From Sphagnum magellanicum (lineage: Eukaryota; Streptophyta; Sphagnopsida; Sphagnales; Sphagnaceae), in contig CM038924.1 of the NCBI GenBank assembly GCA_021904315.1, positions 16,388,051-16,452,050 on the forward strand: DNA of 64,000 nucleotides, written 5' to 3'. A program made the position numbers and the translations under genes. The notes below the pieces were generated by a model that saw nothing but the letters and a program-made list of their open reading frames with translations, was not told where the DNA came from and ran no database searches. Within the stretch, counting starts at the first letter, position 1. Every line of letters begins with the position of its first letter. This document shows positions 22,652 through 34,429 of the stretch, piece after piece.

Positions 22652-23310
22652 GCCAAATTTGGCTAGGGTGAACCCAGCACCCATGTTGGTACCTTGACCT
22701 TTTTGAATGAGCCCTCTCAGTGGCCATATTAAGCCTAAAAAATGTTAAATCTAAACTCGGACACCCTGATTTTGTCTAAGCATGGGATATTTGTAATGTT
22801 TAGAAATAATTCAAATGGACTAGCTTGGGTTCACCCAAAGGCTCTCAGGTCACTGTGTGCTTGTTGGCTGATTGAATATCATTGAAACAACTTAATTGCT
22901 AGATGGGAATTTGAAAAAGTCTCCCAGAGTCCACTTGTTTTTTATAAAAACAATCAAGGCATTGAAACTAGTGTTGCCCTGTTATTGGGGAATTTTTTTA
23001 AATAAATATGTTGGGTACTAATAAAAGGCACAATCACAGGCTATTGCAACGTACATGCCGGTTCTCACTAGCAGCAATATTTATTTTGGGAAAGAAAAAA
23101 GGTGAGTTAGAGTTGCACAAGAAGTCCAAGACCATATAATTCACAGGGCTCTTGAGAAAATACCCTCCAATCTCATTTGTATAGTTGAATCCATCAGAGA
23201 CATGTCTGTGGACATCAGCTGCAGAAGGCGTCCAGGTGCTGAAGAAGACTTATGTATGCTAGTGATTTTGCAGCTGCTGCTGGGTTGTTTATCAGAGTGC
23301 CATGTGGCAT
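22652..23310 (+). repeat. Large inverted repeat, left arm
   Basis: This arm (from 'gccaaatttggctagggtgaaccc' through 'ccggttctcactagcagcaat' and on to 'cagctgctgctgg') is matched in reverse complement by 26885-27540, with scattered differences. The arms are about 650 bp and enclose about 3.6 kb. No coding sequence is recognised in the arm. It may be a foldback-type element or an inverted duplication around an insertion. Confidence 0.8.
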
Positions 23311-23555
23311 CATCTCAAACACTTTCAAAGTAAAGATTTTATTTTTTTGACGCCTTCCTTTCACAGCACTTGAATTATTTTGTCATAATTACATGAAAAA
23401 TCCTTAAGTACATCGACAGTAAAAATATTAATACCTTTCATAATATTGGGCGCTAGGCCTACCTCCACTCCAGGTTCCAGAAGGGACCAACTAGTTGTTT
23501 CCAGCAACTACGAACACAGTGAATGATTACTAGTCACAGTATGAGACTTGGAAAA

Positions 23556-24452
23556 AAGATGGAAAAGAAACATTTTCCTCTATTTTGCGATGCTGCATTT
23601 TTTTTTTGGATGAAAAAAGTTCCTTTGGTTCACTAATGTCAGTGATTGACCCAGAAAGTGACATTTGATTGGGTCCTTTCAATCGACACTATTTTAGTAC
23701 CTTAGACAGCTTCAGGGGAAGGAACTTTCTTCCTTTACAATATATAATGATAATCAAGTGAGTTCGGTGAGCTTTGCATCGGCTTGCTGAGCACCTTTTT
23801 GCCCCCACCCACCAACCGATGTGCCATCTGTGCACGTTACACAAACACCAATCATCTGCAAGCATCGACCTACTCGCCTTCGACCTACCGGTCCCTGACA
23901 CACTTGTTCGTACCGACGGCCCACGAAGCAATTTTGATTTTCCATAAGACTTTCAACTACTGTAGGCACAATCTTCTCCAGTCAAGGCGGGGCAAAAATT
24001 GATGTGACGTGTCAACTTTTCATTGGCAATGATGTCAACATTCCAACAAATCGCATTGGTTCCGCCATCATATTTGGCACCCATTCGGACTTCAAGTCCC
24101 TTTCAAATGCAAGCGGATCATACCTTAAGGCTTGGTATAGAAAATAATACCAATACGGGCCATGTATCGGTGACCAAAAACAATCTACCCCATATTGGGG
24201 TTGTGTATCGACGATGGACGTGATCCAGGGGCATTGGGAAAATGAAAATGATCTGCGCAGTTGGTGTTTTTCCAGGCAGTTAAAAGTGATCTCAATAATG
24301 TGTGGATGACCAAAAATAATCCACATCGTCCATGCCTTACCAAAAAAGGATCCACCCTATGGAGTGAATATAAATCATCTCTTTCGTCCACGGGTGATTG
24401 AAAATGATCCACTACATCCACGGATGTTTGGAAATGATCTACCCCATCCAAT
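23556..24452 (+). repeat. Dispersed repeat R1, copy 1
   Basis: Alignable over about 900 bp with 33234-34119, same orientation, with scattered base changes and small indels. Diagnostic phrases are 'gatggaaaagaaacattttcc' at the start, 'caccaaccgatgtgccat' in the middle, and 'gaaatgatctaccccatcc' at the end. No conserved long ORF. Confidence 0.85.
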
Positions 24453-25389
24453 CGGTCGATCGCAATGGTTACCATGTTATCGCGACCGCTGTGCCCTGGA
24501 AATTAAAATAGATGAGAAAAGTCAAAACATACTGGTTTGGTGCAGCAAAATGGTTTTGGCCGGGCATTCTTGTGCATTTTGCTGAGGCTGGTAAAAGGCA
24601 CAACAAAGCCTCAGACCTGCTCTTGATTGGCTAGATAGTTTGATTGGTCCGGATGGGTCGCTATTAGCACCCTTCCACCCATTTTCAGTGCTAGTTTTAT
24701 AGGTATTCTTGAAAAAAATTGTAAACAACCAAAACTTGGATGCCATAAATATATTTTTAGGGTCACAAACTGAGCACCGCTGGAGATGCCCTTAAATGGA
24801 AAATCATAACAAATTTTTTTCCGAAAAATGTTGAAGACCGTTAACCACCATTGCAGGATGAACAGCCACAGGATGCATTCTTGGGTTGTAAATAAGCAAA
24901 GCTGTATATGATGCCAGCAGACTCGCAGAGCTGGAGGGGAAGAAGATCTGCATCTGGCTTGAAGACTGGGTTTTTAAACATTGACTACAGTAGACTACCA
25001 ATGCATACCACTTACCGAACAATGAAATGAAATGTTCTTGGTGGTTGGTACAAGCCGCCACCAGTTGTATTGCAAGTCTATTGGCTCAGAATTTGCTTTT
25101 TATCTGAAATTTGGGTTAAGAATGGTGAGCTCTCTATTGCATTTTTCAAAGCTAATATTGTGGCCACCATTGTTTAATGAATACCCCACCTCATGGGGAT
25201 CTCCAGAATGCAAATATATGCATATATTGCTAGCGCATGCAGAGCGTGCCAACAACAATGAAAACTTTGAACAGTAGGCGTTGTCTTTTATTGGAACAAC
25301 AACACTTTCATATATATATTTTTGTCCAAATGTTTTTCCTGGATAAGGCTTATCTAAATCTGATTGTGGGTATTGATGCTCTAGATGGA
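24453..25389. other. Interior of the TIR element; no gene
   Basis: Unremarkable sequence with short ORFs on both strands (24804-25414) and no motif. I see no conserved domain. Confidence 0.35.
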
Positions 25390-26015
25390 TTGCAAATGAA
25401 GGCAAAAAAAACATTAACCTCCACCCCCCTCCCCCTCAACAGTAAAAAAAAAAAGAAAAAAAATCAACCTGCACCCTTTCTCCCCGGTACACCCTTTACC
25501 CCGTCCCATAGTGAATTTGTAAAAAAAAATTACCCCCGATGAACCCCTCCCTTGATAAAAACATTTCTAGAAACCTAAATGTACCCCTTTCCCCCCTCCT
25601 CCTTCCACCTTTTCATACATCTGGGGAAAAAAAAAAATTAACTTCCACCCCATCCCCTTCAACAGTAAAACAAATAAAAAAAAAATCAACCTGCACCCTT
25701 TCAAGTTCCCCCCTCGCACAATGAATAGAACCCTTCACCCTGGCCCTTCTTAACAGTAAAAAGTAATTTATCAAAGTTACAACCAGTAAAAAAGTAACAA
25801 AAAATAACAAAACTTACCCTTTTCACCAGTAAAAAGTAACTTACAAAACTTACGACCAGTAAAAAAAGTAACTAAAAGTAACAAAAAGTGAAAAAGGTCA
25901 ACAAAAACAACCAGGCATCGCGTGAAAACAGCCAGGCACCGCTTCCTTATTTTCCTGGTCAAACAGCCACCAGCCAGCGGCATTACACTCGTAATGCCCG
26001 GATCATACCTTAAGG
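25390..26015 (+). repeat. Dispersed C-rich repeat family, copy 2
   Basis: Same phrase order as copies near 12.7, 47.9 and 58.4 kb: 'cctccacccccctccccctcaac', A-rich runs, 'ccttccaccttttcatacatc', 'gtaatttatcaaagttaca', a 'ggcaccgc' motif, and the end 'gtaatgcccggatcata'. Confidence 0.75.
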
Positions 26016-26867
26016 CCTTGGAACCAATTTGAAGCTTTCGACCAATAAGATTGCTTGAATTCATTGGTCCCTGCACCTTGGACACTCGTATAAAGTCGCC
26101 CCTAGACCAGAAACCAAAATATGATATGAAATTGGGCAACAATATTGGTCCACTATTTAATCTAAAATATGTGGGCACTGGGATTTGCAAGAAAAGGAAA
26201 AATTGTTTGTGAAAGTGCAAATCAGCTCAGTTGCAGTGATTTGTTTTATTGGCAAATTTTCAGCAAAGTTCCGCCTGAAAAGTATGGTTTGTTACCTTAC
26301 AAAGTAGTGGTTTCTTTTATTCTTTGGCCATTTGTGATCAAAATATTTAGAAAATTTTCGGAAAATGTGCTTTTCGAGTGTACATTCAACTATTTAACCC
26401 ATTTTGGGGGAAACGTTTGCTAATTCCTATATGAAACTAGTTGGTCCCTTCTGGGACCCGGAATGGAGGTAGGCCTATCGCTGTCTTTTATTCACTACGT
26501 CCGTCTCTCTCTCAAGGAGAGTAATACTGCTCCTGCAGCACTAACCTAAACGTTGTCAGCTTGGGTCGCTAGAGAAAGTCGACACAGATAGAGCGGATGA
26601 TGATATTACACTCTTCCTCTCCAATATTACCTAGTCATTACCTATTAAGAAGAGGTGAGGACTTCGAAAATTTCACATAGCCTGTTGTTTCCAGCAACTA
26701 CAAACACAGTGAATGATTGCTAGTCACAGTATGAGACTTGGAAAAAAGAACAATACTAATTTGGGACAGTTCGACTATTTACAGGATCTTAACAGACTGT
26801 TGTTCTCTAACGTTGTAGACCAAGCTGCCCAGAAAACTGAATACTACTCAGCCTACACTACATGGGG

Positions 26868-26895
26868 GGGGGGGGGGGGGGGGGGGGTGGGGGGG
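26868..26895 (+). repeat. Long G homopolymer tract
   Basis: An almost unbroken run of G residues (interrupted by single T) at the inner side of the right inverted-repeat arm. Runs this long are unstable and prone to G-quadruplex formation; the exact length may be a sequencing artefact. Confidence 0.8.
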
Positions 26896-27540
26896 ATAAA
26901 CAAGCCAGCAGCAGCTGCAAAATCACTGGCATACATAAGTCTTCTTCGGCACATGGACGCTTTCTGCAACTGATGTCCACATACATGTCTCTGATGGATT
27001 TAATGATACAAATGAGATCGGAGGGGATTTTCACAAGAGCCCTATGAATTATATGGTCTTGGACTTCTTGTGCAACTCTAGCTCACCTTTTTTTTTTTCC
27101 CCAAAATAAATATTGCTGCTAGTGAGAACCGGCATGTAGGTTGCAATAGCCTGTCATTGTGCCCTTTGATGGTACCCAACATATTTATTTTAAAACAATT
27201 CCCCAATAACATGGCAACACTAGCCTCAATGCCTTGATTGTTTTTATGAAAAAATTGTGGACTTTGAGAAACTTTTTCAAATTCCCATCTTGTTATTAAG
27301 TAGTTTCAATGATATTCCATCAGCCAACAAGGGCACATTGACTTGAGAGCCTTTGGGTGAACCCAAGCTAGTCCATTTGAATTATTTCTAAACATAACAA
27401 ATATCCCCTGCTAAGACTAAATCAGGGTGTCTGAGTTCAGATTTAACATTTTTTGGGCTTAAGATGGCCACTAAGAGTCCTCACTCAAAAAGGTCAAGGT
27501 ACCAGCATGGGTGCCGGTTCACCCTGGCCAACTTGCGGCA
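26885..27540 (-). repeat. Large inverted repeat, right arm
   Basis: Reverse-complement partner of 22652-23310. It reads, on the + strand, 'ccagcagcagctgcaaaatcac', 'attgctgctagtgagaacc' and 'caccctggccaacttgc'. No coding sequence recognised. Confidence 0.8.
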
Positions 27541-28429
27541 CTTACACTGATGACTGGTTGGTCACCTTCAGCTTTCCTTTGAAAGTGTTTTAAATGATGC
27601 CACGTGGCACTTTGAAAATTTAGATTGCATTTTGAGCCCTCAGGCCTACCTCCACTAAAAAATTGCGGAAAAAATCATGATAGGAAGGATAATCAAGGAA
27701 AATTTCAGCCAAATTTCAAAAATGAAAAAATGTCCAAATTGCCATTTTTTAATGATAAATAAATTCCAGTGGGTAACCAAGCATATAGAGTTTTTCTTCG
27801 GTAACTTTCATATCTGGTATATAGCCACATGTGGCTGGTCTCGACTTTGGCTATATCACAAAATTGGCAAGAAGTGGCTTGAGAAATCCATTATGAGCCA
27901 ACAAGCTCAACAACCTAATCCATCTATTACCTGTTTAAACCAAATTTGGCTAAATCTTTGTTTAGATGATTGCCCCTTCAGGTCCATCAAAATTGGGGGG
28001 AAAAAAAAACCAAAGAAAACTATTGCTACCTTGTAAACTTGCTAGTGATGATACTTTTTAATGCAAAACAGGCATTGAGCAGCTTACTTCAAATAATTCA
28101 TCAATGAACTACGTTCAGATGAAATAAGCCTGTGAAAAGCCGTTGGATCATAAAAGAGGAAAAAAGAACCTGAACTCATGAATTGAAAGCATGAAATAAT
28201 CTTGAACCCATCACACAAAGGCCAACTAAAAAAAGACCGGTCAAGAGATAGATTAAAAGTGAATATGTACATGTAAGTTGTCTCTGAGATTTATGCTACC
28301 TTCATCATTTGATGAATCCCTTTGGGTGAACCAACACCTACACTGGCACCATACTAAAAAAATGATGCCATGTGGCGCCCTGAAAATTTAGATTGTGTTT
28401 TGAGGCCTCAGGCCTACTTTCACTAAATA
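27541..28429. other. No supported gene
   Basis: Contains the G-box-like palindrome GCCACGTGGC near 27600 and the dispersed 'gaaaatttagattg...caggcctac' phrase at about 27615 and 28378. A frame of 119 codons at 27677-28036 has no recognisable motif and overlaps a repeated 'ccaaatttggctaaatc' phrase; I treat it as non-coding. Confidence 0.35.
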
Positions 28430-29505
28430 TTTAATGTTGTCTAAGGAGGTAGTTCGTTTCAAGATCGCCATCATTTGCATCATTTTGTAGCAGGAGTATT
28501 ATACGACGCGTGCCCTCTAAGGATGTTCATTGCTTGATTGAATGGGAAAAAAAAAAATCGTGCCTTATGAAATTTCCCGGTTTTTATTTGTTTCCCGGGC
28601 TTGAATGACCCAACACCCACCACTGCGCCATCCACAAATCTCGTTTTAGGGTTTAAGGTTGACAAACTTTTCTCCCAGGGAAATTAATAAATAGTTCGGA
28701 AAAAAAGGAGAAAGCATACTTGTCAAATTAAGAATCTATGCCATCAAAGAGGTATTTGATATGAATTTGTTTGGAACAACCTAAGCCGTATCACAAAATA
28801 AATCAAGAATCGCTTTTTATGACGACCAAATAAGAATTAGGGTTGTTTTGGGAAAAGGAACATTATGGCAACGCCGCAGGGCATATCTAAAGTATGTCAC
28901 CGTGGCGAATCGCAGTTAATTTTAATTGGTAAATACCTTAGGACATTTTTGGTGAACAGTATTAGAGTTTTCACGCTTGCACAAAGTTTAATATATCGCA
29001 CATCCTTTTTAATCTATAAACATTCATTATAACAAAGCTTTGTTGGGATGAAGGACGAATTAAATGTTTATTAAACAATGAGAATAAGAATAAAATCCAT
29101 TTCCCTCCAAATATACAAAAGATAAATTGGCCATGAATCATTCATGTCCTTAAATGTTATGTGATGGCCCACGATTTTGACACCCCCCCCCCCCTCTCTG
29201 GCCCCCCAAAAACACAATTTCCATATGCTCCTCCATCCTCTCCCAATGGCCCTTGTAAGCCCTTTAGATTCTTGTTATTTTTATATATAATGTTTTATAA
29301 ACTTGTGTCAATGGCGACATTTTGATGGGTAGTAAAAAGCTAAATAGAATGCAAACGTAACTATTGAAGCTGCACACAAAAACGTAAAATAATTCGAACC
29401 ACGCCATGCGAAGTTATACTACAATGGAGTACATCGAAAAAATAGGAAAAGGAAGTCGATTAGCGAGCCAGGGAGTGAGCTTCCATTGGGAGGTTCTTTA
29501 TTGTC
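28430..29505 (+). repeat. Dispersed repeat R2, copy 1
   Basis: Alignable with 34905-35945 over about 1 kb ('caggagtattatacgac...', 'aggatgttcattgcttgatt', 'gagccagggagtgagcttcc'). The 5' part is also present at 34430-34800 and the 3' part at 36770-37275. It contains short C tracts. No conserved coding frame. Confidence 0.85.
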
Positions 29506-29994
29506 AGAAGTATCCATGGACATTAATTTTGTGAGATTTTTTGGCCACTTAGGCAAAAAGAGACGATTGTTATCGTGGTTGTCTCCATTTTTTTATGTAT
29601 GATTCAGGGTTTAGTCTACATCACAAAAGTTGAAAACAAATAATTTATGAATCATCACTTCTAGCTCCCACTAGTAGAAATCAGCCAAAATGTAACCAGT
29701 CAATTTACGACTACATGCGACTTATAGTCGTTTGCGACTAGATTTGAGAATATTTGCAACTACAAGACCAACTTTCAACTATTTTGGTCATTTTCACAAC
29801 TATGATGCAACTATTAGAAATTTCATCCTATTGGTTACATCAATTTTACATTTATTCTCATCCATTAATAGGTTGATATGTCCCATTAGTCACAATAGTC
29901 ACCAAATTAGTTGCATCCTAAAGGTATTCTACAATGACATACGGGTATATTTTAATGTATGTACTAAAATTATATATATATGCATACATATGTA

Positions 29995-31010
29995 TATTGT
30001 TCATATAATGAATCGCAAAATTAATATTTGAACTTTGAATTTTTTTATTCAAATATGAATATTGATATTTCAATTATGAAAAAATGTTATTTTAACTTTT
30101 TAAAAATTTTATTAAAATTTGAAACTTGATATTTGAATATGAAAATTGTTATTTCAATTGTTTAAAACATTATTTGAATTTGAAAATTTTGATTGAATAT
30201 GATATTTTCAATTCAAAAAGACTGATTTGATCTAAAAATTGATTTTGAATTCTAAATTAATATTTTCGAATCCAAAAATTAGTATTTCAATTCAGAAAAT
30301 TATAATTGATCATAAAAATGGATTAATTTGAATATTCCATTTAATTTTGAATATTTTTATGTGAATATGAATTTTATATTTTAAATAATCATTTAATTCG
30401 AACCTGAAATTTAGATCCAAATTATTATTTTAGATTTTCAAAATTAATACTTCAAGTCTGAAAATTAGTAATTGACTTTTAAAATGGACAGTTCAATTTT
30501 GAATTTTGTTATTTGAATATGAAAATTAACATTTCAATTCTGAAAATTGCTATTTAAATTCAAAAAACTTATTTGATCTAAGAACTAATATTTGAATTCT
30601 AAATTATTATTTTTGAATCTAAAAATTATTATTTCAATTTAAAAAACTTTATTGACTCTAAAAATTGGCAACTTGATTTTAAATATTTTTATTTCAACTT
30701 GAAATTTGATATTTGAATTTTGAAGTTTAAAATTTAAATTTTAAGAAATTATTTGACTTGAAAGTTGAAATTGGAATTCCAAATTATTATTTTAGATTCT
30801 TAGAATTAATATTTCAATTTAGAAAATTACTAATTAAGTCTTCAAATGCAAATTTTAATTTTGAATATGATTATTTGAATCTGAAAATTAACATTTCAAT
30901 TCTGAAATTTCTTATTTAACTTCTAAAAATTGATATTTGAATTCTGAATTACTATTTTGGAATCTTAAATTTATATTTTAATTCAAAAAATTATTGATTG
31001 AATTTCAAGG
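29995..31010. repeat. AT-rich minisatellite inside the CACTA element
   Basis: Short phrases such as 'tttgaatatgaaaattaac', 'caattctgaaaatt' and 'ttgatctaaaaattga' recur. A longer period of about 340 bp is visible (near 30226 and 30570). No ORF is supported. Such internal arrays are common in non-autonomous DNA elements. Confidence 0.7.
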
Positions 31011-31014
31011 GTTT

Positions 31015-31026
31015 TTTCTACTAGTG
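31015..31026. mobile_element. Second CACTA terminus inside the element
   Basis: The sequence TTTCTACTAGTG is the exact reverse complement of the left terminus CACTAGTAGAAA at 29669. The following trinucleotide (CTA) does not match the TCC duplication, so it is probably the end of a related, nested or fused CACTA copy rather than of the same insertion. Confidence 0.55.
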
Positions 31027-32217
31027 CTATCCATAATAAATCACTTTTATAAATAATTATAAATGATTATGTTTATTAAATCTAAGTGACAATAAATAAT
31101 TATTTTTATGACATAGATTTGTATATTATATAATTTATATTATTATATTATAAGAAATTAATTAATTAAATTAATGTGACATTACTTTAAAATCATTGTA
31201 ATTTACTTCATATAAAAATTAATTAGTATGTGCATAATTATTTTCTAATTGAACATAATTATTCACACTCTTTAATTTATAACTTCAAACCTGAATTAAA
31301 AATTTGGAAAAAATTATAGTGTAGTTAGAATAATTATTTTACTGATTTTAATTTCACGAATTATTATACAATAATATTATCTTTAAAAAATTTCTGATTA
31401 ATAATCTATGATAAATATTTTATAGTAATTTTATAGTAATTATGAAAATTAATGTTATGTTTAACAAGTTATTATATTTATAGTTAATGATTACCAAGAG
31501 AAAAAAATTATTTGACCTATAATAATTTTTACAAAAATAAATTTTATTATACAATAAATAATGTAATTAGTTGAATAATAATTCTTCAAAATTTTGTGTA
31601 AGAATTTACTTTCTAATAAAAAAATTTAATTCATTATATATAATTTTAAAATAAATATTTAAAATATTTAATTTTAAATCATAACCATTAAATTAATTTC
31701 ATATTAATTATATTATATATAGCTCAATCAGATTCTAAAAAGTAATTAAATATTTTTAAATATTTTATTATTTATGAGTTATGTATTAATAACTTGTGTA
31801 TAACTAGATAGTTAGTTTGTCAAATATGAAGAAGGTATTACTTATTTAAGTAATTGATAATGAATAATGAATATTTGTAGTGTATAGTTTATAATTTAAA
31901 TATATGTAAATTTCATCATTATGAATTAAATGATTATTTAATTATCTAGTATTTGAATTGTTTAAAAATCTAAAAACCCTAGAAAATAAGGGATGAAGAA
32001 AGTTTTGGAATTACAACTTAGTTTGTAAGGAAGTTGCAACTTCAAAACTTATCCCATATTGTTTATTCTCCATTCCTATTTTGAACACTATATAAACAAA
32101 GGGGTGTGCCTATGCAATTTCACATTAAGAAGTTTGTGCACATGGGATGAGCTAATCAAAAGGCTCAACCCAAAACAAAAAAACAAATAATGCACAATTC
32201 TAAAGTACATACCTCCC

Positions 32218-32440
32218 CAACCTACTTATCTATCTAGCTAGGTAGGTACCTAGTTTGACCTACCCATCTAGGTCAGCCTATGTACCTACCTACTTAAGTA
32301 CTTACTTATATGAGTAGGTATTTAGCTTAGGAAGGTAGAACCTACCTATTTATTATTTTACCTAGGTAGGTAGGTAGGTAGGTAGGGAAGGATTGTAGGC
32401 ACCTATTTATGTACCTACCTAGGTACCTACCAACCTAATA
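32218..32440. repeat. CCTA/TAGG tetranucleotide tract with palindromes
   Basis: Dense CCTACCTA and TAGGTAGG motifs in both orientations, including CCTAGGTAGGTAGG and ACCTACCTAGGTACC-type palindromes. Similar motifs occur near 16450-16700 and 21540-21660. Probably a low-complexity tract with strand-switching. Confidence 0.65.
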
Positions 32441-32831
32441 TTAATATTTTTTTAATGCCACGTGGCATATTTACATTGGGCCACGTGCCATAATATAAGA
32501 TCATCCAAGTCTTTGAATTGAACGTCTTAGATTATTTCAAAATAATAATAATAATAATATAAATAATCATATATTAAAACACGTGGCAGCACATGATTTG
32601 CCTTGAATTGTGACCAAAATAGTCGCATATTAGTCGCATGTGACAATACATATACAATGGAGTCAAAGGATGAAATGTATTTGTTGACTTTATACTCTTT
32701 GTCATTTGCGACTAGTTTTCACATGCGACTTGTCTTAGGCGACTAAAAGGATTTTAGTTGCAAAATGTCTCTTGCGACTAAAATTTAGTCGCAAAGAGCA
32801 GTCGAAAATACATGTTTTTCTTCTAGTGTCC

Positions 32832-33233
32832 ATATTTTTATGAACATCCTTTAATAGTTTTTTTTTAATGTAACAATTTCATAAAAATGACTCCATCCTT
32901 CTATGAACAACTTTTTATAGGGATGTTCTAACTATATATTTGATGAAGAAAATCTAAACTGAGAAAAAGTGAAATTTGCGGGTTTTGTCACCAAATTTTG
33001 GGGGAAAAAGGAAAAAGAAAGAAATCCCAAGAATTCTATGTTAGGTGCCCGTAGTTAGGAAACAATATAGAAGAATGCTTAAATTGTTCCACTTTCATAT
33101 CTTGTTTATAGCCCAATTTGGCTAAATCTTTGTTATGGAGGATCACCACTTCAACTGCACCACTAATCACACCATTGAAATAAAAACTATCCTACATAAA
33201 AATAAAAATAAAAGGATCAAAGAAACCAAAAAA
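32832..33233. other. Flank between the CACTA element and repeat R1; no gene
   Basis: Includes the 'cccaatttggctaaatctttg' phrase shared with about 27944. Nothing coding recognised. Confidence 0.35.
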
Positions 33234-34119
33234 GATGGAAAAGAAACATTTTCCTCTATTTTTGGATTTTATCTTTTTTTTTTTTTGATGAAAAAAGTTC
33301 CTTTGATTCACTAATGTCAGTGATTGACCCATAAGGTGACATTTGATTAGGTCCTTTTAATTTACACTATTTTAGTACCTTGGACAGCTTCAGGGGAAGG
33401 AACTTTCTTCCTTTACAATATATGATAATCAAGTGAGTTCGGTGAGCTTTGCATCGGCCTACTAAGCACCTTTTTGCCCCCACCCACCAACCAATGTGCC
33501 ATATGTGCACATTACACAAACACCAACCATCTGCAAGCATCGACCTACTTGCCTTCGACCTATCGATCCCCGACACACTTGTTCCTACCAACCGCCCATG
33601 AAGCGATTTTGATTTTCCATAAGACTTTCAACTGGGCACAATCTTATCCAGTCAATGGGGGGCAAAAGTTGATGTGACGTGTCAACTTTTCATTGGCAAT
33701 GATGTCAACATTCCAACAAATTGCATTGGTTCCGCCATCATATTTGGCACCCATTCTGACTTCAAGTCCCTTTCGACTGCAAGCAAATCAACCGAGGCCT
33801 GGTATAGAAAATAATACCAATACAGGCCATGTATCGGCGACCAAAAATAATCTACCCCATATTGGGGTTATATATTGACGATGGACGTGATCCAGGGCAT
33901 TGGGAAAATGAAAATGATCTGCGCAATTGGTGTTTTTCTAGGCAGTTAAAAATGATCTCAATAATGTATGGATGACCAAAAATAATCCACGTCATCCATG
34001 CCTTACCAAAAAAGGATCCACCACCCTATGGAATGAATATAAATCATCTCTTTCGTCCACGGGTGATCGAAAATGATCCACGACATCCATGAATGTTTCG
34101 AAATGATCTACCCCATCCA
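33234..34119 (+). repeat. Dispersed repeat R1, copy 2
   Basis: Second copy of 23556-24452 in the same orientation. Here it is followed at short distance by R2, suggesting that R1 and R2 belong to one larger element that is interrupted in the 23-29 kb copy. Confidence 0.85.
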
Positions 34120-34429
34120 TAAACGATTTTAAAAAATGATGAATGTTTTTTGGGAAAGTGATTGTGCATGATGTCCGCCATTCATATGTTAGAATTGTTA
34201 CCAAGATTGCAATCCGACTCAAATTACCTTTTGAGTAGGCTCTCAGAATGTTGGATTTGCGAATGTTCAAATAAGTGCACAATATCGAGGATCCACGTAC
34301 TCCGTGTTAGGCTTTAAATAACGCTTTGTTGAATTCTTTCCTTTCATTAAAGATTTTGTTTGTTGCTTGTTGGTGGACTTGTTGGTGCATCTGTTGATTG
34401 TGGTCAAATTTCTATTTGAGCGGTCATGA

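Larger units (their letters stand above)
23455..26476. mobile_element. Non-autonomous DNA element with about 45-bp TIRs
   Basis: The left end, AGGCCTACCTCCACTCC..., is matched by the reverse complement of the right end (..GGAATGGAGGTAGGCCT). The similarity runs inward through 'agaagggaccaactagtt' on both sides. No transposase frame is present. I could not identify a clean target-site duplication, so the family is left open. The AGGCCTACC end motif occurs elsewhere in the window (about 19765, 27643, 28408), suggesting relatives. The interior contains a copy of dispersed repeat R1 (23556-24452) and a copy of the C-rich repeat family. Confidence 0.6.
29669..32828. mobile_element. CACTA-type DNA transposon, non-autonomous
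   Basis: Terminal repeats are CACTAGTAGAAA at the left and TTTCTTCTAGTG (complement CACTAGAAGAAA) at the right. A 3-bp target duplication, TCC, lies at 29666-29668 and 32829-32831. Both ends carry clustered GCGACTA/TAGTCGC motifs (about 29690-29750 and 32600-32815), the typical subterminal arrays where CACTA transposases bind. No transposase gene is present; the interior is very AT-rich. The En/Spm (CACTA) superfamily moves by cut-and-paste. This copy would need a partner element to move. Confidence 0.88.
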
